A stretch of DNA of 64,000 bases from Anaerofilum sp. An201. Lineage in GTDB: Bacteria; Bacillota; Clostridia; Oscillospirales; Ruminococcaceae. The notes beneath the pieces were generated by a model. That model searched no databases, was not told the origin of the DNA, and was given only the letters and a program-made list of their open reading frames with translations. Positions 7,851-15,768 of this stretch are shown piece by piece. Positions within the stretch are counted from its first letter, which is position 1. The number at the start of each line of letters is the position of its first letter. Location of the stretch: the NCBI RefSeq assembly GCF_002160015.1, contig NZ_NFJT01000005.1, positions 99,505 to 163,504 on the forward strand. Reading direction: 5' to 3'. The position numbers and the translations under genes are program-made.

Positions 7851-8010
7851 TTAGGAAAAAGCGACGCTTGCCGAAGGAGTAACACTCTCAGGCGCCCGGC
7901 ACCGGGCAGGGACTAACGGTGGATGTAACTCTGGAGAATCCCGCAGCAGCCGGGTGCCGAAGGGGCAAGCGCACACAGCGCGAATCTCTCAGGCAAAAGG
8001 ACAGAGGGAG
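7851..8010 (+). promoter_or_regulatory. Tandem glycine riboswitch
   Basis: Two successive aptamers are visible. The first (about 7851-7917) is closed by GTTAG/CTAAC and contains GCCGAAGGAGTAACACTCTC. The second (about 7929-8008) is closed by CTCT/AGAG and contains GCCGAAGGGGCAA and the hallmark CTCTCAGGCAAAAGGACAGAG. This is the gcvT-type glycine riboswitch. It sits ahead of a Na+/alanine-glycine symporter, a common target, with a terminator hairpin in between, so glycine probably controls termination. Confidence 0.93.
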
Positions 8011-8057
8011 GCCGGCCGGCGCCTTTTTGGCGCGCGGCTGTTTCCTTGTGTTGTTCG

Positions 8058-8090
8058 GGCTGCATCCCCTGCGGGATGCGGCCTTTTTTT
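8058..8090 (+). terminator. Expression-platform terminator of the glycine riboswitch
   Basis: An 11-base-pair stem (8058-8068 with 8073-8083) with a four-base loop is followed by seven Ts. It lies between the aptamers and the symporter start. Confidence 0.8.
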
Positions 8091-8149
8091 GGTTTGGCAG
8101 AGCAAACGGCGGGACGGCCTGTCCCCCCAAACAGGAGGAGCAAGGAACC

Positions 8150-9523
8150 ATGCAGCAGTTTTCCGACATCATCAGGCAGTGCAGCGACTTTTTGTGGAAC
8201 AACATCCTGTTGTTCGTGCTGTGCGGCAGCGGCATCTTTTTCACCTTCCGGCTGGGCTTTGTGCAGATCCGGCGGTTCGGCGAGGGGATGCGGCGGCTGT
8301 TCAGCGGCTTTTCGCTGAAGGGCCGCAAGGCGGGCACCGACGGCATGAGCCCCTTCCAGGCGCTCACCACCGCCATTGCCGCCCAGGTGGGCACCGGCAA
8401 CATCACCGGCTGCGCCACCGCGCTGGCCAGCGGCGGGCCGGGCGCCATCTTCTGGATGTGGGTCAGCGCCTTTTTCGGGATGGCCACCATCTACGCCGAG
8501 GCGGTGCTGGCGCAGGTGTTCCGCACCGAAGGCGAGGACGGCGAGATGACCGGCGGCCCCCTCTACTACATCCGCGCCGCCTTCGGCGGGCGGGTGAAGT
8601 GGCTGGGCAAGGCGCTGGCCGCCTTTTTCTCGGTGGCGATCATCTGCGCGCTGGGCTTTATGGGCAACATGGTGCAGTCCAACTCGATCGGCAGCGCCTT
8701 CTCCACCGCGTTCGGCATCCCCCCGCTGGCGGTGGGCGCCGTGGCGGCGGCGGTGGCCGCGGTGATCTTTGTGGGCGGCGTGAGCCGCATCGCCGCGGTG
8801 ACCGAAAAACTGGTGCCGGTGATGGCGGTGTTCTACATCCTGGGCTGCGGCGTGGTCCTCTTCCTCAACCGCGCCCAGCTGCCCGCCGCGTTTTCCCAGA
8901 TCTTCGTGCTGGCCTTCCAGCCGCAGGCGATCGCCGGCGGCGTGGCCGGTGTGACGGTGCGCGAGGCGATGCGCTACGGCGTGGCCCGCGGCCTGTTCTC
9001 CAACGAGGCCGGCATGGGCAGCACCCCACACGCCCACGCGCTGGCCCGCGTACAGAAGCCCCAGCACCAGGGCGCCATCGCGATGGTGGGCGTCTTTCTC
9101 GACACCTTCGTCATCCTCACCCTCACCGCGCTGGTGATCCTCACCTCCGGCGCGCTGGAGACCGGCGCCGACGGCACCGCGCTGGCACAGGAGGCGTTCA
9201 GCCGCGCGTTCGGCAGTTTTGGAAACGTCTTTATCGCCATCTGCATGCTCTTCTTCGCCTTCTCCACCATCATCGGCTGGTACTTCTTCGGGCAGGTGAA
9301 CGTGAAGGCCCTGCTGGGCAAGAAGGCGGTGCCGGTGTACAGCGTCCTGGTGGTGCTGTTTGTGCTGGCCGGTTCGGGACTGAAGGTGGACCTGGTGTGG
9401 AACCTGTCCGACTTCTTCAACGGCCTGATGGTCCTGCCCAACCTGGCGGCGCTGCTGGCGCTGTCCGGCGTGGTGGCCAAGATCGCCAAAGAAAAGGACG
9501 ACGACACAGATCCTATGCTGTAA
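8150..9523 (+). CDS. Na+:alanine/glycine symporter (AGCS family)
   Basis: A 457-residue membrane protein starting at ATG 8150-8152 after GGAGCAAGGAACC. AGCS signatures are clear: SPFQALTTAIAAQVGTGNITG near residues 66-86, PGAIFWMWVSAFFGMATIYAE, GGPLYYI, and NEAGMGSTPHAHA in the C-terminal half. The family imports (or exports) alanine and glycine with Na+. The glycine riboswitch directly upstream supports glycine as the relevant substrate. The gene ends at a strong terminator shared with the convergent GntR gene. Confidence 0.93.
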   Translation: MQQFSDIIRQCSDFLWNNILLFVLCGSGIFFTFRLGFVQIRRFGEGMRRLFSGFSLKGRKAGTDGMSPFQALTTAIAAQVGTGNITGCATALASGGPGAIFWMWVSAFFGMATIYAEAVLAQVFRTEGEDGEMTGGPLYYIRAAFGGRVKWLGKALAAFFSVAIICALGFMGNMVQSNSIGSAFSTAFGIPPLAVGAVAAAVAAVIFVGGVSRIAAVTEKLVPVMAVFYILGCGVVLFLNRAQLPAAFSQIFVLAFQPQAIAGGVAGVTVREAMRYGVARGLFSNEAGMGSTPHAHALARVQKPQHQGAIAMVGVFLDTFVILTLTALVILTSGALETGADGTALAQEAFSRAFGSFGNVFIAICMLFFAFSTIIGWYFFGQVNVKALLGKKAVPVYSVLVVLFVLAGSGLKVDLVWNLSDFFNGLMVLPNLAALLALSGVVAKIAKEKDDDTDPML

Positions 9524-9533
9524 CGGCAAAAAC

Positions 9534-9580
9534 AGCGGCCCTGCATCCATCCCGCGCGGATGAATGCAGGGCCGCTTTGT
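9534..9580. terminator. Bidirectional terminator, AGCS and GntR genes
   Basis: The outer stem AGCGGCCCTGCAT/ATGCAGGGCCGCT (9534-9546 with 9564-9576) encloses a smaller ATCC/GGAT pairing. Confidence 0.7.
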
Positions 9581-9599
9581 GCTTTCACCAGTCTGCGGA

Positions 9600-10301
9600 T
9601 TATTCCCAGCATCCGGACGCCGGCAGGACGAACGGCTGGAAATATTCGCGGAAATCGGTCTCGATGCGCCGGCCAAGGCGGTTCAGGCCGCCGTACATGT
9701 GCAGCCGCACCAGCGGCTCGATGGCCGCCTTGTCCTTCTGCTCGATGGCCGTGAACATCCGGTGATGCTCCTCCATGATGGCCTCGTAGTTCTGCACCGC
9801 CACGATGTCCAGCATGCGGAACCGGGTGTAGTTCACCTGCGACTGCTGGATCAGCTGCCACAGCAGCTGCTTGCCGGTGGCCTTGAACCAGATCTCGTGC
9901 AGCTGGCTGTCCAGCGCGTAGAACTCGGCGCTGGAGAACTGCCCCTCCATCAGCACCGTCTGCTTGCGGATGATGTAGCGCACCTTTTCCAGCAGGATGG
10001 GGGTGCAGACGTCGATGAAGTCCCGCAGCACCATGCTCTCGATAGCGATGCGCATATAGATGCGCTGCTCGATGTCGTCCAGCCGCAGCAGGGTGACGGT
10101 GGTTCCCTTATACGGCACCACGTCCACCAGCCCCTCCGCCTGCAGCCGCTGCAGGACGCTGCGCACCGGGGTGCGCGATACCCCAAACCGGGTGCACACC
10201 TCGTTTTCGCTGAGCGCCTGGCCTGGCTTCAGTGTGAGGTTGAGTATTTCTTCCTTCAGGGTGCGGAAAATGCCTTCGCTGGAATTGGGGGGGATGCTCA
10301 T
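9600..10301 (-). CDS. GntR family regulator, FCD (FadR-type) domain
   Basis: A 233-residue protein starting at ATG 10299-10301 with AAAGGAG upstream. The N-terminal winged HTH is typical (ILNLTLKPGQALSENEVCTRFGVSRTPVRSVLQRLQAEGLV), followed by an all-helical FCD domain whose metal-site histidines may include those in LHEIW, EEHHRMF and RLHMYG. FCD regulators of the UxuR/ExuR kind bind sugar acids. Its promoter is nearly identical to that of the kduI operon 33 kb away (see 43601), so it probably represses itself and uronate catabolism. That link is inference from the shared site. Confidence 0.88.
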   Translation of the reverse strand: MSIPPNSSEGIFRTLKEEILNLTLKPGQALSENEVCTRFGVSRTPVRSVLQRLQAEGLVDVVPYKGTTVTLLRLDDIEQRIYMRIAIESMVLRDFIDVCTPILLEKVRYIIRKQTVLMEGQFSSAEFYALDSQLHEIWFKATGKQLLWQLIQQSQVNYTRFRMLDIVAVQNYEAIMEEHHRMFTAIEQKDKAAIEPLVRLHMYGGLNRLGRRIETDFREYFQPFVLPASGCWE

Positions 10302-10334
10302 GCCAAACGCTCCTTTACACACCGCGATATCGCT

Positions 10335-10384
10335 TTGTATACAGAATACCATCCTGCATCCCAAATTACAATACGAATACACAC
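10335..10384 (-). promoter_or_regulatory. GntR promoter with operator shared with kduI
   Basis: Reading leftward, TTGTAA, 17 bases, TATTCT, immediately followed by TGTATACA at the expected transcription start. About 35 of 46 bases from GTATAC (10337) match the kduI promoter (43604), and the differences are mostly transitions. GTATAC is the core of several uronate-type FCD operators. Confidence 0.65.
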
Positions 10385-10401
10385 TTTTTTCGGAAAAACA
10401 G

Positions 10402-10612
10402 CCGGGTTCCCCTGCCAGGGGAAGGCGTTCGGTACCGTTGGCTTCCCCCTGGGGGAAGCTGTCCCCGAAGGGGACTGATGAGGGGAGGGCCTGCCCCTTT
10501 TCGCCGGAGGCAGGTGCAGAGGAAAACGGAAAGACTCGACCTCATCCGCCCCGCTCGGGCGGGGCACCTTTCCCTGCCAGGGAAGGCGTTCGGCAATGAG
10601 GGGAAAGCTTTT
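10402..10612 (+). repeat. Composite palindromic repeat, copy 2 (split form)
   Basis: This stretch holds, in order, a CCCCTGCCAGGGG hairpin with GCGTTCGG, a second block (GGCTTCCCCCTGGGGGAAGC, then GTCCCCGAAGGGGACTGATGAG), and a complete first-type unit (CGACCTCATCCGCCCCGCTC onward). The arrangement matches the 17.4 kb copy. No gene is visible here. Confidence 0.7.
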
Positions 10613-10645
10613 GGGCTGCGCAAACCATCCCTTTTCGACAGGATA

Positions 10646-10677
10646 ACAGCCGGGCCTTCTGCGGAGGGCCCGGCTGT
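10646..10677. terminator. Terminator after the M18 aminopeptidase gene
   Basis: The stem ACAGCCGGGCC/GGCCCGGCTGT has a short loop and lies just downstream of the leftward M18 gene. Confidence 0.6.
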
Positions 10678-10691
10678 CTGCGTATTCTGCG

Positions 10692-12086
10692 TTATCTGTT
10701 GCTGTTCGCAAACGCCGCAAAGGCGCGGTATGTATTGTAGACGTCGGCCTTGGAGGTGACCTCGAAGGGCGCGTGCATCGACAGCACCGGCACGCCGATG
10801 TCCACGGTGTCCACGCCCAGCTTGGAGATCATCAGGGCCACGGTGCCGCCGCCGCCCTGGTCCACCTTGCCCAGCTCGCCGGTCTGCCACACAACGCCCG
10901 CCTCGTCCATCAGGCCCATCACATAGGCCATCATCTCGGCGGTGGCGTCGTTGGTGCCGCTCTTGCCGCGGGCGCCGGTGTATTTGGTGAGCGCCACGCC
11001 GCGGTTGACGAAGGTGCTGTTCTGGGCCTCGTAGGCGTCGGGGAAGGTGGGGTCGTAGGCGGCGCTCACGTCGGCCGACAGGCAGCGGGAGTTCTCCAGC
11101 ACGTCCACGATGTCGGCGCCGAAGTCGATGGCCAGCTTGCGGATGTAGTTCAGCATGAAGTCGCTGTCCAGGCCGGTGTAGCCCACCGAACCGATCTCCT
11201 CCTTATCGGTCAGCACGCAGAGGGTGGTGAAAGAGGGGGTCTTGCACTCGATCTCGGCCATCAGCGCGGTGTAGGCGCAGCTGCGGTCATCCTGCCCGTA
11301 GCCGCCCACCAGGCTGCGGTCGAAGCCCACGTCGGCCGCCTTGGCGGCGGGAACGGCGCACACCTCGGCGCGGATGAAGTCTTTCTCGGTGATGCCGTAC
11401 TGCTTGTTGAGGATCTGCATGGTGTACAGCTTGATGCGGTCGGACACTTCCTCGTCCGCGAAGGGCAGGCTGCCCACCACGATGTTCAGCTCCTCGCCGC
11501 GGATGCCGTCGGCCAGGGTGCGCTTGTTCTGGTCGGCGCCCAGATGGGGCAGCAGGTCGTTGATGCAGAACACCGGATCGCCGGGGTTCTCGCCCACATT
11601 CAGGGTCACCTGGGTGCCGTCGGCCTTGTACACAACGCCGTGCAGCGCCAGCGGGGTGGCCACCCACTGGTACTTGCGGATGCCGCCGTAGTAGTGGGTC
11701 TTGAACAGGGACAGGCCGTCCTTCTCATACAGGGGCATCGGCTTGAGGTCGATGCGGGGGGCGTCGATGTGGGCGGCGTTGATGTGCAGGCCGTCGGCCA
11801 GCGGACGGGTGCCGATGGTGGAGGCCAGCAGGCACTTTTTGCGGTTGACATAGTAGATCTTGTCGCCCGCCTTCAGCTCCATGCCGCGCACATACGGGCG
11901 GTAGCCGGCGACCAGCAGCATGCGCTCGCCCTCCAGCACGGCCTCGCGCTCGGTCTTGGCGGCGTCCAGGAAGGCCTTGTAGCCCTCGCAGAAGGCCTGT
12001 GCCTTTTCGGTGCCGGCGGGGTCCTTGTCGGCGGCGATGGGCGCCTTATGCAGGATGGCCTTGGCCAGTTCTTTTGCAGTTTCCAT
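10692..12086 (-). CDS. M18 family aminopeptidase
   Basis: A 464-residue cytoplasmic metallopeptidase. The ATG at 12084-12086 is nine bases from AAGGAG; the TTG two codons earlier is too close to the site. M18 landmarks include AAHIDAPRIDLKP (first metal His and Asp), LTDKEEIGSVG (catalytic Glu pair), LSADVSAAYDP (Asp ligand), DQGGGGTVA and LSMHAPFEV (C-terminal His ligand). These enzymes remove N-terminal acidic or neutral residues from peptides. It is the last gene of the prfA-coaE block and ends before a clear terminator. Confidence 0.9.
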   Translation of the reverse strand: METAKELAKAILHKAPIAADKDPAGTEKAQAFCEGYKAFLDAAKTEREAVLEGERMLLVAGYRPYVRGMELKAGDKIYYVNRKKCLLASTIGTRPLADGLHINAAHIDAPRIDLKPMPLYEKDGLSLFKTHYYGGIRKYQWVATPLALHGVVYKADGTQVTLNVGENPGDPVFCINDLLPHLGADQNKRTLADGIRGEELNIVVGSLPFADEEVSDRIKLYTMQILNKQYGITEKDFIRAEVCAVPAAKAADVGFDRSLVGGYGQDDRSCAYTALMAEIECKTPSFTTLCVLTDKEEIGSVGYTGLDSDFMLNYIRKLAIDFGADIVDVLENSRCLSADVSAAYDPTFPDAYEAQNSTFVNRGVALTKYTGARGKSGTNDATAEMMAYVMGLMDEAGVVWQTGELGKVDQGGGGTVALMISKLGVDTVDIGVPVLSMHAPFEVTSKADVYNTYRAFAAFANSNR

Positions 12087-12088
12087 TT

Positions 12089-12703
12089 TCAACTTCTCCT
12101 TACTGTATCATAGTATCCCTGCGGGTACAGGGACTGATAGCGCTGGTAGCTGTGGTTGATCTTGTACACATACCGGTTCATCCGCGAGAACGGGAAGGTG
12201 TGCAGGGTGGAGCCGTCGCGGGAGTATTCCTCCTGCTCCAGCAAACTGTCCACCGCGCCCCATCCGTTGTGGTAGGCCGCCGCCGCGGTGGAGAGGTCCC
12301 CGCCGTAGCGGTCGAGGCTGGCCGCGATGAAATAGGCGCCGAACCGGATGCTGACGGCCGGGTTGTAGAGGTCGTCGAAGGTGATCTCCTCGTGGGGGGC
12401 GCATTTGAGCTTGATCCACTCGAAGGTCTCGTTCGTGATCTGGGTGAGGCCGCGCGCGCCCGCCTCCGACTCGGCCAGCGGGTCGAAGCCGCTCTCGGTG
12501 TGGATGAAGGCGTAGAGGATGTTGGGGTCGAGGTCGTACTCGGCGGCGTACTGCTGCACAAGGCCGCTGTATTTCTGGGGATACCTCCACAGCAGAAATT
12601 GATGCAGCAGGAGCTGTCCCGCCAGCAGGCCCGCCGCCAGCGCCAGCAGCGCGGCCACCCAATGGCGCGGCCGGGGGCGGCGCTTAACTTGTCTGTGCGG
12701 CAT
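12089..12703 (-). CDS. Membrane-anchored lytic transglycosylase (SLT domain)
   Basis: A 204-residue protein. The second ATG (12701-12703) is six bases from AAGGAGG, while the first abuts it, so I place the start there. A basic N-terminus and one membrane segment (about residues 14-34) precede an SLT/Slt70-type domain with the catalytic Glu in HTESGFDP and the motifs AGARGLTQI and AAYHNGWG. It cleaves the MurNAc-GlcNAc bond outside the membrane. The start overlaps the coaE end, and the M18 gene begins three bases after its stop. An equivalent membrane-bound transglycosylase next to coaE is common in Firmicutes. Confidence 0.9.
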   Translation of the reverse strand: MPHRQVKRRPRPRHWVAALLALAAGLLAGQLLLHQFLLWRYPQKYSGLVQQYAAEYDLDPNILYAFIHTESGFDPLAESEAGARGLTQITNETFEWIKLKCAPHEEITFDDLYNPAVSIRFGAYFIAASLDRYGGDLSTAAAAYHNGWGAVDSLLEQEEYSRDGSTLHTFPFSRMNRYVYKINHSYQRYQSLYPQGYYDTVRRS

Positions 12704-13307
12704 GGGCATCCTCCTTCACTTGGCGGTAAAACAGGGCGGCCGCGCGCTCCAGCTCGGCCTCTCCCGCGCGGTTCTCGATCGTATAGTGGGCGGCGTCCAG
12801 CAGCACACGGCGCGGCGTCTGGGCGGCCAGGCGCCGGCGGGCGGCGCTCATCGAAATGCCGTCCCGCGCGCAGATGCGCCCCGCGGCGGTGTCGTCGTCG
12901 GCGTCCACCACCGCGATCCGCCAGCAGTATGGTTCCAGGCCGTGCCCCACGATCACCGCGCCGTCCACGAAAAAGAGGGCGCTGCCCTGCTCGCCCGCCT
13001 CGTCGGCGGCAGAGAGGATGCGGCGGATGATCTCCGGGTGGGTGATGGCCGAAAGGCGGGCGGCGGTGTGCGGGCTTTGAAAGGCGCGGGCCGCCAGCTG
13101 CGGGCGGATGATCTCGCCGTGTTCGTTGAGGATGTCGTCCCCGAACGCGGCGCACAGGGCGGACAGGCAGGGCGAACCGGGGCGCAGCACCTCGCGCGCC
13201 ACCTCATCGGCATCGCAGACCGGCGCGCCCCACTGGCGCAGCAGGCGGGAGACGGTGGACTTGCCGCATCCGGAACGGCCGGTGAGGCCCACGATGCGCG
13301 GCCTCAC
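12684..13307 (-). CDS. coaE: Dephospho-CoA kinase
   Basis: A 207-residue enzyme that phosphorylates dephospho-CoA in the last step of CoA synthesis. It starts at GTG 13305-13307, overlapping the sua5 stop as GTGA. The P-loop GRSGCGKST (residues 10-18), the CDADEVAREVL segment and PLFFVDG-like LFFVDGAVIVG are visible. Length and order are normal. Tight overlaps on both sides show it is read as part of one operon. Confidence 0.93.
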   Translation of the reverse strand: MRPRIVGLTGRSGCGKSTVSRLLRQWGAPVCDADEVAREVLRPGSPCLSALCAAFGDDILNEHGEIIRPQLAARAFQSPHTAARLSAITHPEIIRRILSAADEAGEQGSALFFVDGAVIVGHGLEPYCWRIAVVDADDDTAAGRICARDGISMSAARRRLAAQTPRRVLLDAAHYTIENRAGEAELERAAALFYRQVKEDAHAAQTS

Positions 13308-14323
13308 AGCGCCACCACCCGAAAGGCGGCCGCGCGCAGCAGCCGGTTGTAGACCGCCAGGCCCACGCCGGTCTCGGACGGGCAGCGGGCGTAGACCGTC
13401 TTTGCGCCCACCTCGTCGAGGCGGCGCAGCGCGCCGAACAGGGCGTGCGCCTGGGTGGCGTCGTCGGCGGCCAGACCGTAGGTGACGGCCGGCACCGGCA
13501 GACCCTCCTCCTCGCCCTCAAAGCAGAGCGCCCACACGCCTTCTGCGGCGTGCTGCTGCAAAAACGCGCGGTACTGCGCGAGATCCCCCTGCAAAATCGT
13601 CACGTCGGCGCGGGGGGCGTAGTGTTTGTACTTCATGCCGGGCGAGGCGGCCTTTTCGCCGGCCGCCAGCTGGTGGGTGACGGCGTGGGCCAGCTGCACC
13701 GGGCAGCCCAGCACCTGTTCCAGCTGCTCGTGGGTGATATAGCCCGGGCGCAGCAGCACCGGCTGCTCTCCCGCCAGCGTGACAACGGTGGACTCCACCC
13801 CCACGCCGCAGTCGCCGCCGTCCAGGATCAGGGGGATGCGGCCGTCCATGTCGCCCAGCACATGGGCGGCGGTGGTGGGGCTGGGGCTGCCGGACAGATT
13901 GGCCGACGGCGCGGCCAGCGGCAGACCGCACTCTTTGATGAGCGCGCGGGCGGCGGGATGGCTGGGCATGCGCACCGCCACCGTGTCCAGTCCGGCGCAC
14001 ACCTCATCGGCCACCCGCTTGCCGCGCGGCAGGATGATGGTGAGCGGGCCGGGACAAAAGGCGTCGATCAGCCTGCGGGCGGCGGGGGTGAGATGCTCCA
14101 CCACCGTCTCCCACATCGCCACGCTGTCCACGTGCACGATCAGGGGGTTGTCCTGCGGGCGCCCCTTGGCGGCAAAGATGCGGGCCACGGCGGCGCCGTC
14201 CAAGGCGTTCGCGGCAAGGCCGTAGACGGTCTCGGTGGGCATGCCCACCACCTGGCCCTGCCGCAGAAGCTCCGCCGCCTGTGCCAGGCTCTGCGGAGAT
14301 ACGGATGCAACGATCGTTTCCAC
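13304..14323 (-). CDS. sua5: L-threonylcarbamoyladenylate synthase, long form with Sua5 domain
   Basis: A 339-residue enzyme that makes threonylcarbamoyl-AMP from threonine, bicarbonate and ATP for tRNA t6A37. It begins at GTG 14321-14323 with GGAGG upstream. The YrdC fold occupies about residues 1-205 (GMPTETVYGLAANA, KGRPQDNPLIVH, PGPLTIIL, PSANLSG), followed by a C-terminal Sua5 domain starting near SPGMKYKHYAP. It lies four bases after prfA and overlaps coaE. Confidence 0.93.
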   Translation of the reverse strand: METIVASVSPQSLAQAAELLRQGQVVGMPTETVYGLAANALDGAAVARIFAAKGRPQDNPLIVHVDSVAMWETVVEHLTPAARRLIDAFCPGPLTIILPRGKRVADEVCAGLDTVAVRMPSHPAARALIKECGLPLAAPSANLSGSPSPTTAAHVLGDMDGRIPLILDGGDCGVGVESTVVTLAGEQPVLLRPGYITHEQLEQVLGCPVQLAHAVTHQLAAGEKAASPGMKYKHYAPRADVTILQGDLAQYRAFLQQHAAEGVWALCFEGEEEGLPVPAVTYGLAADDATQAHALFGALRRLDEVGAKTVYARCPSETGVGLAVYNRLLRAAAFRVVAL

Positions 14324-14327
14324 GGAT

Positions 14328-15413
14328 TTATTCCTCCGATGCTTTCAGCTTTTCGGCCTGGTCGGCAGTGGCCAGGGCGTCGATCACCTCGTCGAGGTCC
14401 CCATCCAGAATGCCCGGCAGCTTGTACAGCGTCAGGCCCACCCGGTGATCGGTGAGGCGGCTTTGGGGGAAGTTGTAGGTGCGGATGCGCTCGCTGCGGT
14501 CGCCGGTGCCCACCTGGCTGCGGCGGGCGGCGTCCTGCTCGTTTTTCTGCTTTGCCTGCTCCTGTGCAAGCAATCGGCTGCGCAGCACCTTCAATGCTTT
14601 GTCCTTGTTTTTGTACTGGCTGCGCTCGTCCTGACATTCCACCACCATGCCGGTGGGCAGGTGGGTGACGCGGATGGCGCTGGATGTCTTGTTGATGTGC
14701 TGGCCGCCCGCGCCCGACGAGCGGAAGGTGTCGATCTTGAGGTCGGCGGGGTTCAGCTGGAAATCCACTTCCTGGGCCTCCGCCATCACCGCCACCGTCA
14801 CGGTGGAGGTGTGCACCCGGCCCTGGGTCTCGGTCTCGGGCACCCGCTGCACCCGGTGCACGCCGCTCTCGTATTTCAGGCGGCTGTAGGCGCCCGCGCC
14901 CTCCACCGCAAGGCTGGCTTCCTTCACGCCGCCCAGCTCGGTGGAATTGATCGACAAAAGCTCGGTTTTCCAGCCGCGGGAATCGGCGTACATGCTGTAC
15001 ATCCGCAGCAGGCTGTGGGCAAACAGGGCGGCTTCCTCGCCGCCCGCGCCGCCGCGGATCTCCAGAATCACGTTTTTGTCGTCGTTCTCGTCCCGCGGCA
15101 GCAGCAGCAGTTTCAGCTGCCCGGCCAGCTCTTCCAGCCGTTGCTTTTCCTCGCTGAGCTGCTGCTGGGCCATCTGGCGCAGTTCGGCGTCGAGGCCTCC
15201 CTCCTCCAGCAGCGCGGCGGCCTCGGCGCGGTTTTCCTCGGCGCGCTCGTATTCCTTCACCGCCTCGTCGATGGGCGAAAGGCGGTTGTATTCCTTCATC
15301 AGCTCGCGCCAGCGCGCGGGGTCGGACGGGGCCGACGGGTCCTGCAGAAGGTTGTTCACTTCCTCGAACCGGCGCTGGATCGCGTGCAGTTTTGCAAGCA
15401 TGGTCTCGGTCAT
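14328..15413 (-). CDS. prfA: Peptide chain release factor 1
   Basis: A 361-residue release factor for UAA and UAG stops. It starts at ATG 15411-15413, overlapping the DUF951 stop. The peptidyl-tRNA hydrolysis motif GGQ lies in SSGAGGQHINKTSSAIR, and the long coiled N-terminal domain and the REIRGGAGGEEAALFA-like block (ILEIRGGAGGEEAALFA) are present. The order DUF951-prfA-sua5-coaE is a coupled translation and cofactor block. Confidence 0.96.
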   Translation of the reverse strand: MTETMLAKLHAIQRRFEEVNNLLQDPSAPSDPARWRELMKEYNRLSPIDEAVKEYERAEENRAEAAALLEEGGLDAELRQMAQQQLSEEKQRLEELAGQLKLLLLPRDENDDKNVILEIRGGAGGEEAALFAHSLLRMYSMYADSRGWKTELLSINSTELGGVKEASLAVEGAGAYSRLKYESGVHRVQRVPETETQGRVHTSTVTVAVMAEAQEVDFQLNPADLKIDTFRSSGAGGQHINKTSSAIRVTHLPTGMVVECQDERSQYKNKDKALKVLRSRLLAQEQAKQKNEQDAARRSQVGTGDRSERIRTYNFPQSRLTDHRVGLTLYKLPGILDGDLDEVIDALATADQAEKLKASEE

Positions 15414-15610
15414 GGGGTCTGCTCCTGTGGTGCGGGGCGCACCACCTTTTTGATGTTCTTTTCGATCTTGGCGCGGGGCACCATCACCTCGCGGCCGCAT
15501 TTGGTGCAGCGGATGCGGAAATCCATCCCCACGCGCAGCACCAGAAAGCTGCTGTTGCCGCACGGGTGCGGTTTTTTGGTCTGGATGGTGTCGTTCACCT
15601 GCACGTCCAT
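15410..15610 (-). CDS. DUF951 family small zinc-ribbon-like protein
   Basis: A 66-residue protein starting at ATG 15608-15610, nine bases from GGAGG. It begins MDVQVNDTIQTKKPHPCG and has Cys residues in KPHPCG and RCTKCGREV, a typical DUF951 arrangement. The C-terminus is basic (PRAKIEKNIKKVV). DUF951 proteins are small, possibly metal- or nucleic-acid-binding, and of unknown function. Its stop overlaps the prfA start. Confidence 0.8.
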   Translation of the reverse strand: MDVQVNDTIQTKKPHPCGNSSFLVLRVGMDFRIRCTKCGREVMVPRAKIEKNIKKVVRPAPQEQTP

Positions 15611-15768
15611 ATCGGCATGCCTCCTTTTTTCCTGCCCGTCTGCGGGGCATACAGATATATTATAGTACGCCGCGGCGGTTTTCGCAATTCCCCAAATCGC
15701 TGCCATATTCTGCCCGGCGGGCGCATATAGTGGGTAGCACAAAGGCAAAACAGCGAGGAGGAACACAA

